The position numbers and the translations under genes were made by a program. Source: Bacteroidota bacterium (GTDB lineage Bacteria > Bacteroidota > Bacteroidia > Flavobacteriales_F > PHOS-HE28). Taken from it: a stretch of 64,000 nucleotides of DNA. This document shows, piece by piece, positions 7,603 to 14,503 of the stretch; positions within the stretch are counted from its first letter, which is position 1, and each line of letters starts with the position of its first letter. The notes under the pieces are model-generated. The model saw nothing but the letters and a program-made list of their open reading frames with translations. It had not been told where the DNA came from and searched no databases. The stretch covers positions 1 through 64,000 of the forward strand of contig JACTMO010000039.1 of the NCBI GenBank assembly GCA_014584605.1, written 5' to 3'.

Positions 7603-8934
7603 TCAGATGCGGTCGAAGAGGCTCATGCTCTGCGGATCGATCAGCCCGGCGGAGAGCACCTCGCTCTTGATGCCAAGGAGGTCGGCGACGGTGGGCACCA
7701 CGTCGGTGACCAGCCCCACGGGCGTACCCTCGGAGCCCACCTGCAGTCCGGCCTGCACACCGGCGCCGACCATCAGGCCGAAGACCCGGTGGGCGTTGGC
7801 ATCGCTGTGGTCGTAGCTGAACCAGTCGTTCTGGTCCTTGATCGCGTTGGGGTCGTCGTTGCGGCCGCATTCGGGCACCGCGATCAAGGTGGTGTTGCCC
7901 GCCATGCCCGGTACCTGCGTCTGGATGAGATCCCAGAGGTGGCCCATGGCGTGATCGGCGCGGTGCAGGCTGGCCAGGTAGCCGGTGAAGTTGCTGTGGC
8001 AGCCGTCCACCCCGCTCAGGTTCACCACGGTGAGCGTGGGCTGGAACCAGCGGATCACCTCGCACGCATAGCCCACGGTGTTGAGGTCGCCGTTGTCGTG
8101 CACCGGCGGGTGGGCGATGGCCCCGTTCTGGGTGCGCTGGTACATCTCGGCCATGAAGGCCTTGATGTCCTGCTTCTCGGCGGCGGTGTTGCCGATGCCG
8201 GAAGGGGCGTCCACCATGTGCTCGAAACTGTTGTCGAGGAACGCCTTCATGGCGTGGACCGGGCCGAGCTGTTCTTCGGGGTGGTACACCTTGGCATTGC
8301 CGAGGTATTGCTGGCCCAGGGGGCCGAACGTGACGTTCGGTGCGAAGAAGTTGGCCCCGTAGCGCGCCCCGTAGGTGGGGTGCTCGCTGTAGTTGAGCAG
8401 GGGAACGCTGCCCCCGATGCTGTTGCCCACGAACCAGCACTTGCTGGCCGGCACGCCGGCATGACGGCGGAGGTACTCGAAGATCGTCGGGTTCAAGGGT
8501 TTCTGCTGAAGGCCTTGCGTGGCGGCCGTGTTGCCCTGCAACAGCGAGTTGAGCCCGCCGTAGTGGCCGGTGCTCACCGCGTGCATCTCCCGGAAGAGGG
8601 TGCCCTGCTGCTGCAACGACTGTCCCAGGATGGTCGGGATGGGGTTGATGCCCCCCGGCCCGGTGCCGTACACGATCTTCATCTCCGGTGGCGCACCGGT
8701 GAGCATGTTGTAGAGCACGTTGCCCTCGTAGGGCTCGCCCTGGCTGTCGGCCAGGTACCGTTGCAGCACGCTCTCCTGCTGGCGGACACCTCCGGCGAAG
8801 AGCACGAGCACCACATGCTGCGCCATGCCCCCGCCGCTGGCGGCGAACAACCGCCCGCTGGGCAGGAGGTATGGTGCGGCGAACGCAGCCGCCGCAGCGG
8901 CCCCGGCCTTCCGGATGAAACGGCGACGGTCCAT
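7603..8934 (-). CDS. Tat-exported DUF1501-type (alkaline phosphatase superfamily) protein
   Basis: 443 residues. The N-terminus M-D-R-R-R-F-I-R-K-A-G followed by a run of alanines is a twin-arginine signal, so the protein is exported folded. The body contains V-V-L-V-L-F-A-G-G-V-R-Q-Q-E-S (~45-60), a later G-C-H-S-N-F-T-G-Y segment, and V-P-E-C-G-R-N-D-D-P-N (~300). The last matches the 'T-E-F-G-R' metal-site region of DUF1501 proteins, relatives of alkaline phosphatase and sulfatase. Substrates are unknown for the family. In many phyla DUF1501 genes sit beside DUF1549/DUF1553/DUF1800 genes, and the flanking lipoproteins here have matching weak signatures. It is co-directional, with 3-base gaps on both sides. 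Confidence 0.8.
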   Translation of the reverse strand: MDRRRFIRKAGAAAAAAFAAPYLLPSGRLFAASGGGMAQHVVLVLFAGGVRQQESVLQRYLADSQGEPYEGNVLYNMLTGAPPEMKIVYGTGPGGINPIPTILGQSLQQQGTLFREMHAVSTGHYGGLNSLLQGNTAATQGLQQKPLNPTIFEYLRRHAGVPASKCWFVGNSIGGSVPLLNYSEHPTYGARYGANFFAPNVTFGPLGQQYLGNAKVYHPEEQLGPVHAMKAFLDNSFEHMVDAPSGIGNTAAEKQDIKAFMAEMYQRTQNGAIAHPPVHDNGDLNTVGYACEVIRWFQPTLTVVNLSGVDGCHSNFTGYLASLHRADHAMGHLWDLIQTQVPGMAGNTTLIAVPECGRNDDPNAIKDQNDWFSYDHSDANAHRVFGLMVGAGVQAGLQVGSEGTPVGLVTDVVPTVADLLGIKSEVLSAGLIDPQSMSLFDRI

Positions 8935-8937
8935 GGT

Positions 8938-9417
8938 TCAGTAGTACAGGTGTTCGTTGCTCAGGGCGAAGGCGTAGTACACCAGTTCGGGGGTGATTTT
9001 GGGGTCCGCCTCGATCAGGTTGCGGAACCAGGTGCGCTCCGCCTCCGAGGGGTCACGCACCAGGAACCGGCGGTAGGTGTCCGTGATGAACGCGTCCAGG
9101 TCGGCGCGCATCGCGGTGTCCGAGGGCAGGATCACCCCGGGTTCGTTCATGAAGTTGCTGATCAACACCTCCCGCGCCAGCTCCTTGTCCCCGATGCTCT
9201 CGATGCACTGCCCCAGTTCGAAGAGCGCGTTGGCCGAGAGGCCGGTCTGGAAGAGGTTGGCATACAGGATGGCCGCATACTCCTCGTTGGTCTTGAGCTG
9301 GTCCTTGTCCGGGCTGGGCGGACGGAGGTCCACCTGCTCCAGCTCGTAGATGGGCTCCTTGCGGCAGCCCGTGGCCACCAGCAGCAGCGTCAGCGCGAGC
9401 AGCAGGGAGCGGTGCAT
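8938..9417 (-). CDS. Lipoprotein with DUF1553/DUF1549-like segment
   Basis: 159 residues. Lipoprotein signal ends L-L-V-A-T-G-C-R-K-E, Cys18 expected to be lipidated. The C-terminal half contains Y-R-R-F-L-V-R-D-P-S-E-A-E-R-T-W-F and closes with A-F-A-L-S-N-E-H-L-Y-Y. This pattern resembles the 'YLRTLSRPPTxEE...ALLNSxEFLY' end of DUF1553-type proteins. The likeness is by eye and weak, and the protein is far shorter than a full DUF1553. It lies 3 bases upstream of the DUF1501 gene and downstream of a tiny membrane protein, so it is part of the same operon. It probably sits on the periplasmic or outer-membrane face, perhaps as a partner of the DUF1501 protein. Confidence 0.75.
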   Translation of the reverse strand: MHRSLLLALTLLLVATGCRKEPIYELEQVDLRPPSPDKDQLKTNEEYAAILYANLFQTGLSANALFELGQCIESIGDKELAREVLISNFMNEPGVILPSDTAMRADLDAFITDTYRRFLVRDPSEAERTWFRNLIEADPKITPELVYYAFALSNEHLYY

Positions 9418-9428
9418 GGCCGTGTGCT

Positions 9429-9563
9429 TCAGCGTGCCATCGCGGTGGTCTGCGGGCCCGGTCCGTCGGCGGGGCGTTCCGCGGGTCGGCGTGCGAGCAC
9501 GATGGCGGTGATGATCAGCGCGATCAGCGCGGCTTGAACGAGGGTGCGGGTCTTCGGTTCCAT
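9429..9563 (-). CDS. 44-residue single-pass membrane protein
   Basis: A short frame between two operon genes. It starts M-E-P-K-T-R-T-L-V-Q-A and runs into a hydrophobic helix A-L-I-A-L-I-I-T-A-I-V-L-A (about residues 12-24), then R-R-P-A-E-R-P and a polar tail. It would be a single-pass membrane peptide with a short cytoplasmic N-terminus. It fills an otherwise empty 158-base gap, with 11 and 12 bases to its neighbours, which supports it being real. No family is recognised. It may anchor or help export the flanking lipoproteins and DUF1501 protein. Confidence 0.55.
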   Translation of the reverse strand: MEPKTRTLVQAALIALIITAIVLARRPAERPADGPGPQTTAMAR

Positions 9564-9575
9564 GGTTCGGATGGT

Positions 9576-10529
9576 TCAGTTGAGGTTGGCGTATTCATCG
9601 GTGGTGAGGACCTGCAGGAGCAGCGCCTCGATGTCGGTGGAGGGCCCCAGGGCATCCAGGCCGGACACGGTCTCCCCGGTGTCCGGTAGGCGACCCATGA
9701 AGGTTGCGTAGCTCCAGCGCACCAGGCCCTCCCGCGCCTCGGCGCTGGCGCTCAGCAGGGCCGCGTACTCGCCCTTGTTCTGTGCGCTCTGGCCGAACAG
9801 CACCCCGGCGGTGTTGTGCTCCACCATGCCATAGGCGATGGCGAACTCCGCATCCGTGGGATAGCGCAACAGCAGGTTGTCGAACGTGGCGTTGACGTAG
9901 TTGAAGCTGTTCATGTTGATCTCGTCGTACACCGCGTTCAGCACCATGCGCCGCATCATCTCGGTGATGCCGATGAGCCCGTCGCGCAGGTCGGTGCGGC
10001 TGCGCTTCAGCGCGACCAGACGGCCCAGCTCGGTGTTGGCGGCATTGAGGCCGCTGGTGTTGCCGTCCAGGGAGTCGGCCAGGGCCTGCTGTTGTGCGTT
10101 GCCGATGTAGCCGTCGATGACCGCATCGCTCACCCCTTCCAGGAAGCGCGCCTTGCACAGCTCATAGAGCCGGGTGCAGAACTTGTTGCGGTAGCTGCTG
10201 TCGTCCGCCAGGAAGGCCGTGCTGGTCATCACCTTCTGCACCAGGGCCGTGCGCGAGGCCATCGAGAGGCCGGCGGATTCCAGGGCCCCCACCTCGGCGC
10301 TCATCTCCGCGTCCAGCGGCTCACGCCCCAGCAGGTCGATGAACAGCCGGTGCACATAGTTCTCCACCAGCACCGTGGGCACGCCCTCGTAGGTCGGGGC
10401 CTGATTGCCCCCGATCACCTCGGGCTCCTTGCGGCAGGCGGCCAGGGCCAGCACGGTGCCCATCAGCAGCCACCAACCGGTGGCGCGCAAGGTGGCGCAG
10501 TGCTCCCAGTGCTCCGTGCGGCAGAACAT
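9576..10529 (-). CDS. Lipoprotein with DUF1549-like segment
   Basis: 317 residues in the open frame. The lipobox is V-L-A-L-A-A-C-R-K-E, so Cys32 is the expected lipidated residue. The first ATG leaves an unusually long, polar lead, and a TTG codon ~18 residues before the Cys or the internal ATG could be the true start. After a linker comes Y-V-H-R-L-F-I-D-L-L-G-R-E-P-L-D-A-E-M, closely resembling the DUF1549 opening 'R-x-x-L-D-L-x-G-R-x-P-T-x-x-E', and a second such motif S-Y-A-T-F-M-G-R-L-P-D-T-G-E lies near the C-terminus. The remainder is helical. It appears to be the first gene of the lipoprotein/DUF1501 operon; the 75 bases upstream show no clear -7 element. Confidence 0.75.
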   Translation of the reverse strand: MFCRTEHWEHCATLRATGWWLLMGTVLALAACRKEPEVIGGNQAPTYEGVPTVLVENYVHRLFIDLLGREPLDAEMSAEVGALESAGLSMASRTALVQKVMTSTAFLADDSSYRNKFCTRLYELCKARFLEGVSDAVIDGYIGNAQQQALADSLDGNTSGLNAANTELGRLVALKRSRTDLRDGLIGITEMMRRMVLNAVYDEINMNSFNYVNATFDNLLLRYPTDAEFAIAYGMVEHNTAGVLFGQSAQNKGEYAALLSASAEAREGLVRWSYATFMGRLPDTGETVSGLDALGPSTDIEALLLQVLTTDEYANLN

Positions 10530-10604
10530 GGCCGGTTGAACGGGCGCTGCCGCCCACGGATGCGCTGCTTCGACGAACAGGGCCTGCCCGTCGACGACCC
10601 CGCC

Positions 10605-10895
10605 TCAACCCCGGCCCAGGTACCCCCGGATCGCCTGTACGTAAACCTCGAAGGCGTGAAGCCCCTCAGCCGTCAAGCGGCATTTCGTGTTGGGATACTT
10701 GCCGCGCATGCCCTTGGTTACGAGGATATAGCCGGCGTCCTTGAGCTTGCCGATCTGCACGCTGAGGTTGCCGCGTGTGGCCCCCGTGTGCGTCAGGAGG
10801 TGGTTGAAGTCGGCCTCCTCCACACCGACCAGCAGGCTCACGATGGCAAGCCTCAACTGGTTGTGCAGCACCGGGTCAAGCGGGGCGAAGGCCAT
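10605..10895 (-). CDS. Winged-helix transcriptional regulator
   Basis: 96 residues, a bare winged-helix DNA-binding domain. The order is: helix L-D-P-V-L-H-N-Q-L-R-L-A-I-V-S-L-L; then F-N-H-L-L-T-H-T-G-A-T-R-G-N-L-S-V-Q-I-G-K-L, the recognition helix region (~30-52); then the wing Y-I-L-V-T-K-G-M-R-G-K-Y-P-N-T; and a final helix A-F-E-V-Y-V-Q-A-I-R. This matches the small ArsR/MarR-like 'HTH_34' regulators of Bacteroidetes, often paired with a membrane protein. Its start overlaps the end of the upstream membrane-protein gene by 20 bases, so the two are co-expressed. The palindrome at 11484-11499 in the operon promoter is a plausible binding site (inference). Confidence 0.85.
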   Translation of the reverse strand: MAFAPLDPVLHNQLRLAIVSLLVGVEEADFNHLLTHTGATRGNLSVQIGKLKDAGYILVTKGMRGKYPNTKCRLTAEGLHAFEVYVQAIRGYLGRG

Positions 10896-11463
10896 TCTCC
10901 TTGCGCATGAGCAGGATCCCGGGCACGATGTAGCCGAGCATCATGGCCGCGCAGTACACCGCCGCCCGCGTACCGGGGTCGGGGGCCAGTTGCATGGCCA
11001 CGCCCGCCGCCCAGAACAACATGCCGCCCCACACCAACGGCCTGAAGCGCATGATCTGCCCGGTGAGGAAGGTGGGGATGCCCGTCATCAACGTGATCGG
11101 AACAGCCGGGTCGCCGCCTGCCAGCAGGGTGGTGAACAGGACCAGCAGCAGCGCGATCACAAAGCTGGCCCAGAGCCAGTGGATGATCCGGTCCATGGGG
11201 TTCAGCACCTGCTCCTTCCGGGACTGCCGCGAGCCGTACCACGAGCTCAGCGCTCCGCCCAGCAGGCCGGCCACGGCCCAGGGTGCTCCGTACCGCAGCG
11301 CTTGCGCTTCATCGGCCAGGACGTGCGTGGCCGTCATGGCCAGCGTCAACAATACCCCCCATAAAAGGAAGTAGAAGCTCAAGCGGCTGAAGCTCTGCTT
11401 GGCCTGGTCGATCATGCGCTCGATCACACGCAGGCTCTGTTCCGGGGTCATCGGGGCGTCCAT
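10876..11463 (-). CDS. Multi-pass membrane protein paired with the regulator
   Basis: 195 residues from the ATG at 11463. An upstream in-frame ATG would begin inside the divergent gene's start region and upstream of the promoter, so it is rejected. A polar N-terminal helix (E-Q-S-L-R-V-I-E-R-M-I-D-Q-A-K-Q) precedes about six hydrophobic segments (~25-45, 55-70, 95-120, 125-140, 145-160, 170-185). Small proteins of this shape are commonly encoded next to HTH_34 winged-helix regulators in Bacteroidetes. The function is unknown, and sensing or modulating the regulator is a guess. The coding end overlaps the regulator start by 20 bases. Confidence 0.8.
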   Translation of the reverse strand: MDAPMTPEQSLRVIERMIDQAKQSFSRLSFYFLLWGVLLTLAMTATHVLADEAQALRYGAPWAVAGLLGGALSSWYGSRQSRKEQVLNPMDRIIHWLWASFVIALLLVLFTTLLAGGDPAVPITLMTGIPTFLTGQIMRFRPLVWGGMLFWAAGVAMQLAPDPGTRAAVYCAAMMLGYIVPGILLMRKENGLRPA

Positions 11464-11482
11464 GCGATTGATGTTTATGGCG

Positions 11483-11514
11483 CAAACATAATCATGTTTA
11501 CAATATGAACCAAA
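11483..11514 (-). promoter_or_regulatory. Promoter and palindrome for membrane protein/regulator operon
   Basis: Read on the minus strand, TTTG (11511-11514), a 20-base spacer and TATGTTTG (11483-11490) match the Bacteroidetes -33/-7 promoter (TTTG, ~19-21, TAnnTTTG) very well. AAACAT-AATC-ATGTTT (11484-11499) is a perfect 6-base inverted repeat covering the -7 box, as expected for an operator bound by a repressor. A second ATGTTT half-site lies at 11471-11476. Confidence 0.7.
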
Positions 11515-11534
11515 TGATCCGCTCTCTTTGTGGT

Positions 11535-12194
11535 ATGCCAACGCTCTTGGTCGTGGGTGCCACGGGGCTTGTGGGTTCGGCCGTGTTGGACCTGGCCCTG
11601 GCCGGCGGTCGGCAGGACCGTGTGGTGGCCCTGGTGCGCAAGCTCCTGGCCCCGCGCCCCGGACTGGAGGTCTGGACAGGGAGCCCGGAGCTGCTCGACG
11701 GCCTGCGTGCCGAGCGGGTGGATGCGGTGGTGATCGCCCTGGGCACCACCATGCGGCAGGTGCGGGGCGACCGCAGCCGGTTCCGCCATGTGGACCACGA
11801 CCTGGTGCTTGGCGTGGGGAAATGGGCCCGGACGCAGGGTGTACCGGTCTGTTGCGTGGTCAGTTCGGTGGGGGCCGATCCGCGTTCGGTCTTTTTCTAT
11901 AGCCGGGTGAAAGGTGAGATGGAGGCGGGTCTGGTGGCCCTTGGCTTCCCGTCGCTCCACCTGTTCCGCCCCTCGGTCCTTGCCGGTCCGCGGGTGGTGC
12001 CGCGGCTGGGCGAGCGCATGGCCTTGGCCTGTGCATCGGTGGTGGCCCCAATGCTGCCCGATCGATACAGGCCTATGCCGCACGAGGTGCTGGCCGCCGC
12101 GCTGCTGTATGCCGCCCGCCGACCCGGCACGGGCGTGCAGGTGCATCACCACGCCGCGATCCGCCGGATGGCCGCTCAGAACACCACGGGCTGA
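11535..12194 (+). CDS. NAD(P)-binding Rossmann protein (SDR/TIP30-like)
   Basis: 219 residues from the ATG at 11535, which places the V-V-G-A-T-G-L-V-G nucleotide-binding motif at residues 5-13, the usual position. An in-frame ATG at 11505 would add ten residues and sits in the neighbour's promoter. Further features are I-A-L-G-T-T-M-R-Q-V (~75), a V-S-S-V-G-A segment, and Y-S-R-V-K-G-E-M-E (~128-136) containing the Y-x-x-x-K pair of atypical short-chain dehydrogenases. This was followed by F-R-P-S-V-L-A-G-P-R. Close relatives are annotated as oxidoreductase or TIP30-like semialdehyde-dehydrogenase-fold proteins; substrate unknown. The 3' end overlaps the convergent M23 gene by 19 bases. Confidence 0.8.
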   Translation: MPTLLVVGATGLVGSAVLDLALAGGRQDRVVALVRKLLAPRPGLEVWTGSPELLDGLRAERVDAVVIALGTTMRQVRGDRSRFRHVDHDLVLGVGKWARTQGVPVCCVVSSVGADPRSVFFYSRVKGEMEAGLVALGFPSLHLFRPSVLAGPRVVPRLGERMALACASVVAPMLPDRYRPMPHEVLAAALLYAARRPGTGVQVHHHAAIRRMAAQNTTG

Positions 12195-13447
12195 ACCTCG
12201 CGGCCTGCGGCCTGGGACAGCGCCAGCATCAGGCGGTCGCGCTCGTGTGCGAAGGCGGCGCGATGAGGGGCCGGCACGGGTTCGGCGCTCGGGAACTCCT
12301 CCTTCCGATGGTCCACCTGCCTGCCGTTCTTCCAAAAGCGGAAGCACACGTGCGGCCCGGTGGCCAGGCCGGTGCTTCCCACCTGACCGATGGTCTCGCC
12401 CTGTTGCACCCGCTGGCCGGCCCGCACCAGGACCTTGCGCATGTGCAGGTACTGGGTACTGTAGGTCCCGTTGTGGCGGATCTTCACGTAGTTCCCGTTG
12501 CCCGCCGTGTAGCCCGCCTTCTCCACCACGCCATCACCCACCGCAAGGATGGGCGTGCCGTAGGGCGCGGCGTAGTCGGTGCCCAGATGCGCTTTGAACC
12601 GCTTCTGCACGGGATGGAAGCGCCGCATGCTGAAGCCTGAACTGATCCGACTGTACTTCAGGGGCGCCTTCAGGAAGGCCTTGCGCAGGCTGTTGCCCTC
12701 CCCATCGTAGTACGCACCCTTGCCGCCCTCCGCCGTGAAGAGGAAGGCGTCCCGTTCCTGGCCTCCGCTGTTGTACCGTGCGGCCAGCACCTGCGGTGCG
12801 CCGTACGGGGCACCGTCCACGCTGTGCTCCAGGAACACCACGGTGAAGCGGTCGCCCTTCTGGATGCGATAGAAGTCCACCGTCCAGGCGAAGACCTCGG
12901 CCAGTTGCAGGCTCAGCAACGGGTCCACGCCGGCCCGTTCCAGGTCGTTGTACAGCGCAGCGGTGACCTCCACCTCCACGGCCCGTTCGGCGGTGGAGAT
13001 GGGCCGGCGGTGCACATGCACCCCCAGCGGCAGGGTGGTGGTGAAGACCACGTGCTCCACGGCATCGGCCTCGTACACGAAGTAGCGCAACTGGCGGTGG
13101 GCGTCGTCCGTGAAGATGAAGGCGATGGGATGGCCCGCGCGCATGCGCCGTACGTCGAAGACGCCGTCGGCCAGGCGCACCAGGCTGTCCACCAGTGGGT
13201 AGGGAACGCCGTGCGCCGCCAGCAGATCGCCGAAGGTGCTGCCGCTGTGCACCTTGGCGCGTTCCACCACGAAGCCGTCCAGGGGGATGCCGTACGCGCT
13301 TGGTGGGTCGGGCAGCGTGTCCTCGACCGCGGCCGTGGCGGGGTCGGGCATGTATTCCACCGGCGGTGCCAGGTCCACGGTCAACACGATGGCGAGCACC
13401 AGCACCAGCATGCCGGCCAGTGTGCCCCACAGGCGGATCCTCCTCAT
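12176..13447 (-). CDS. M23 (LytM-type) metallopeptidase
   Basis: 423 residues from ATG 13447; an in-frame ATG at 13474 adds nine residues. An N-terminal signal anchor (L-A-G-M-L-V-L-V-L-A-I-V-L) is followed by a LysM/OapA-like region with S-G-S-T-F-G-D-L-L (~70-95). The peptidase domain begins near residue 290 with H-L-G-T-D-Y-A-A-P-Y-G-T-P-I, which has the zinc-binding H-x-x-x-D. It continues to G-N-Y-V-K-I-R-H-N-G and G-P-H-V-C-F-R-F, where the second H of the usual H-x-H is replaced by Cys-Phe, as is common in Bacteroidetes members. It should act on peptidoglycan cross-links in the periplasm. It may share a transcript with the DUF3108 gene 83 bases upstream. Confidence 0.88.
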   Translation of the reverse strand: MRRIRLWGTLAGMLVLVLAIVLTVDLAPPVEYMPDPATAAVEDTLPDPPSAYGIPLDGFVVERAKVHSGSTFGDLLAAHGVPYPLVDSLVRLADGVFDVRRMRAGHPIAFIFTDDAHRQLRYFVYEADAVEHVVFTTTLPLGVHVHRRPISTAERAVEVEVTAALYNDLERAGVDPLLSLQLAEVFAWTVDFYRIQKGDRFTVVFLEHSVDGAPYGAPQVLAARYNSGGQERDAFLFTAEGGKGAYYDGEGNSLRKAFLKAPLKYSRISSGFSMRRFHPVQKRFKAHLGTDYAAPYGTPILAVGDGVVEKAGYTAGNGNYVKIRHNGTYSTQYLHMRKVLVRAGQRVQQGETIGQVGSTGLATGPHVCFRFWKNGRQVDHRKEEFPSAEPVPAPHRAAFAHERDRLMLALSQAAGREVQPVVF

Positions 13448-13530
13448 GGCCGGGCAAGAAACAGCATGGTCCATGTTCGGAACGGCCGGGGCGCCCCGAT
13501 CATTTCAACGGTGCGCTGGGGATAGCGTGC

Positions 13531-14346
13531 CTACTTCTCGCGGGCGATGGGGTGGGCCAGCCCTTCGTGGGCGCGGAGCTCCATCTTGATGGAGCCCACC
13601 AGCACCTTGGCCTGCGCCAGCACCGGGATGCGGTTGCCGTCGTCCGTGATCCACACGTTGAGGTCCTCGTTGCTGGCGAAGATGCGGCCCTCTTGCACCA
13701 CGGGCTGGAACTTCAGGCAGCGGTACCGGCCGCTGCGGATCTTGATCGTTTCGCGGCCCACGTAGCGCATGCGCAGCGGCCACAGCTCATCATCCAGGAA
13801 ACACGGAATGGTGAACTCCTGTCCGGGCGCGATGTCCGAGAGGTCCAGGGTGCGGGCGTAGTAGAAGGCGCTGAGCATGTCCTGCACGTGCATCGGCACG
13901 GCATGGGTGCGCTGCTTCTGGGTGGTCACCACCTGCATGTGCTGCAGGTACACGTAGTCCTGCGTGAAGTTGTAGCCGCCCTCGCTCACGCTGCGCTTGA
14001 AGATCCACGGGAACACGCCGTCGCGGTCGAACCAGGTGTCGTAACGGTCGTCCACCTTGTAGAACAGGTTGAAGGCCCCGAGGCTGCGTCCCACGCCCTT
14101 GGCATGCAGCAGCGGGCGGCCCTCCATGCGCAGGTCGCTTTCGTGCAGCTCCAGCACGGCCTCGCCGGCATCCATCAGGCCGTAGTGCACTACATAGGTG
14201 AGCTTCTCCCCGGGCTGGAAGGCATTGTGCCGGATGCTGCGCAGCGCGTCGCTCCCCACCGTGGTCGCCACGGGCACGGGAGCTTGCGCACGACCCGGAC
14301 CGAGGCCCAGCATCAGTGTTCCGATCAACAGTCCGTTGCGGATCAT
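13531..14346 (-). CDS. DUF3108 periplasmic protein
   Basis: 271 residues. The start at 14346 gives a short signal peptide (M-I-R-N-G-L-L-I-G-T-L-M-L-G-L ending R-A-Q-A). The mature part begins with F-Q-P-G-E-K-L-T-Y-V-V-H-Y-G-L-M-D-A-G-E-A, the standard DUF3108 opening. It continues with L-F-Y-K-V-D-D-R-Y-D-T-W-F-D, the family's core, and ends with V-W-I-T-D-D-G-N-R-I-P-V. DUF3108 proteins are beta-barrel-like periplasmic proteins of unknown activity, often near cell-wall genes, which fits the neighbouring M23 peptidase. The open frame continues upstream but without a plausible start. Confidence 0.85.
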   Translation of the reverse strand: MIRNGLLIGTLMLGLGPGRAQAPVPVATTVGSDALRSIRHNAFQPGEKLTYVVHYGLMDAGEAVLELHESDLRMEGRPLLHAKGVGRSLGAFNLFYKVDDRYDTWFDRDGVFPWIFKRSVSEGGYNFTQDYVYLQHMQVVTTQKQRTHAVPMHVQDMLSAFYYARTLDLSDIAPGQEFTIPCFLDDELWPLRMRYVGRETIKIRSGRYRCLKFQPVVQEGRIFASNEDLNVWITDDGNRIPVLAQAKVLVGSIKMELRAHEGLAHPIAREK

Positions 14347-14503
14347 GGCCCTTGTTACGCAAAGGTGGTGCCGATCGGTGCTTCCCCGGTCAGCCGGCTC
14401 GCCGCCGCCTGGTGGGCCGGGGTGTGGGTCGGCGGGTCGCATGCCGCAGGCGGTCCCACCGGTCGCGCGACGCGTCAGGCGCCGCGCAGCCACACCGGAC
14501 CCC

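Noticed and set aside
6739-9537. 932-codon plus-strand frame over the lipoprotein/DUF1501 operon
   Set aside because: Antisense shadow of four recognisable genes.
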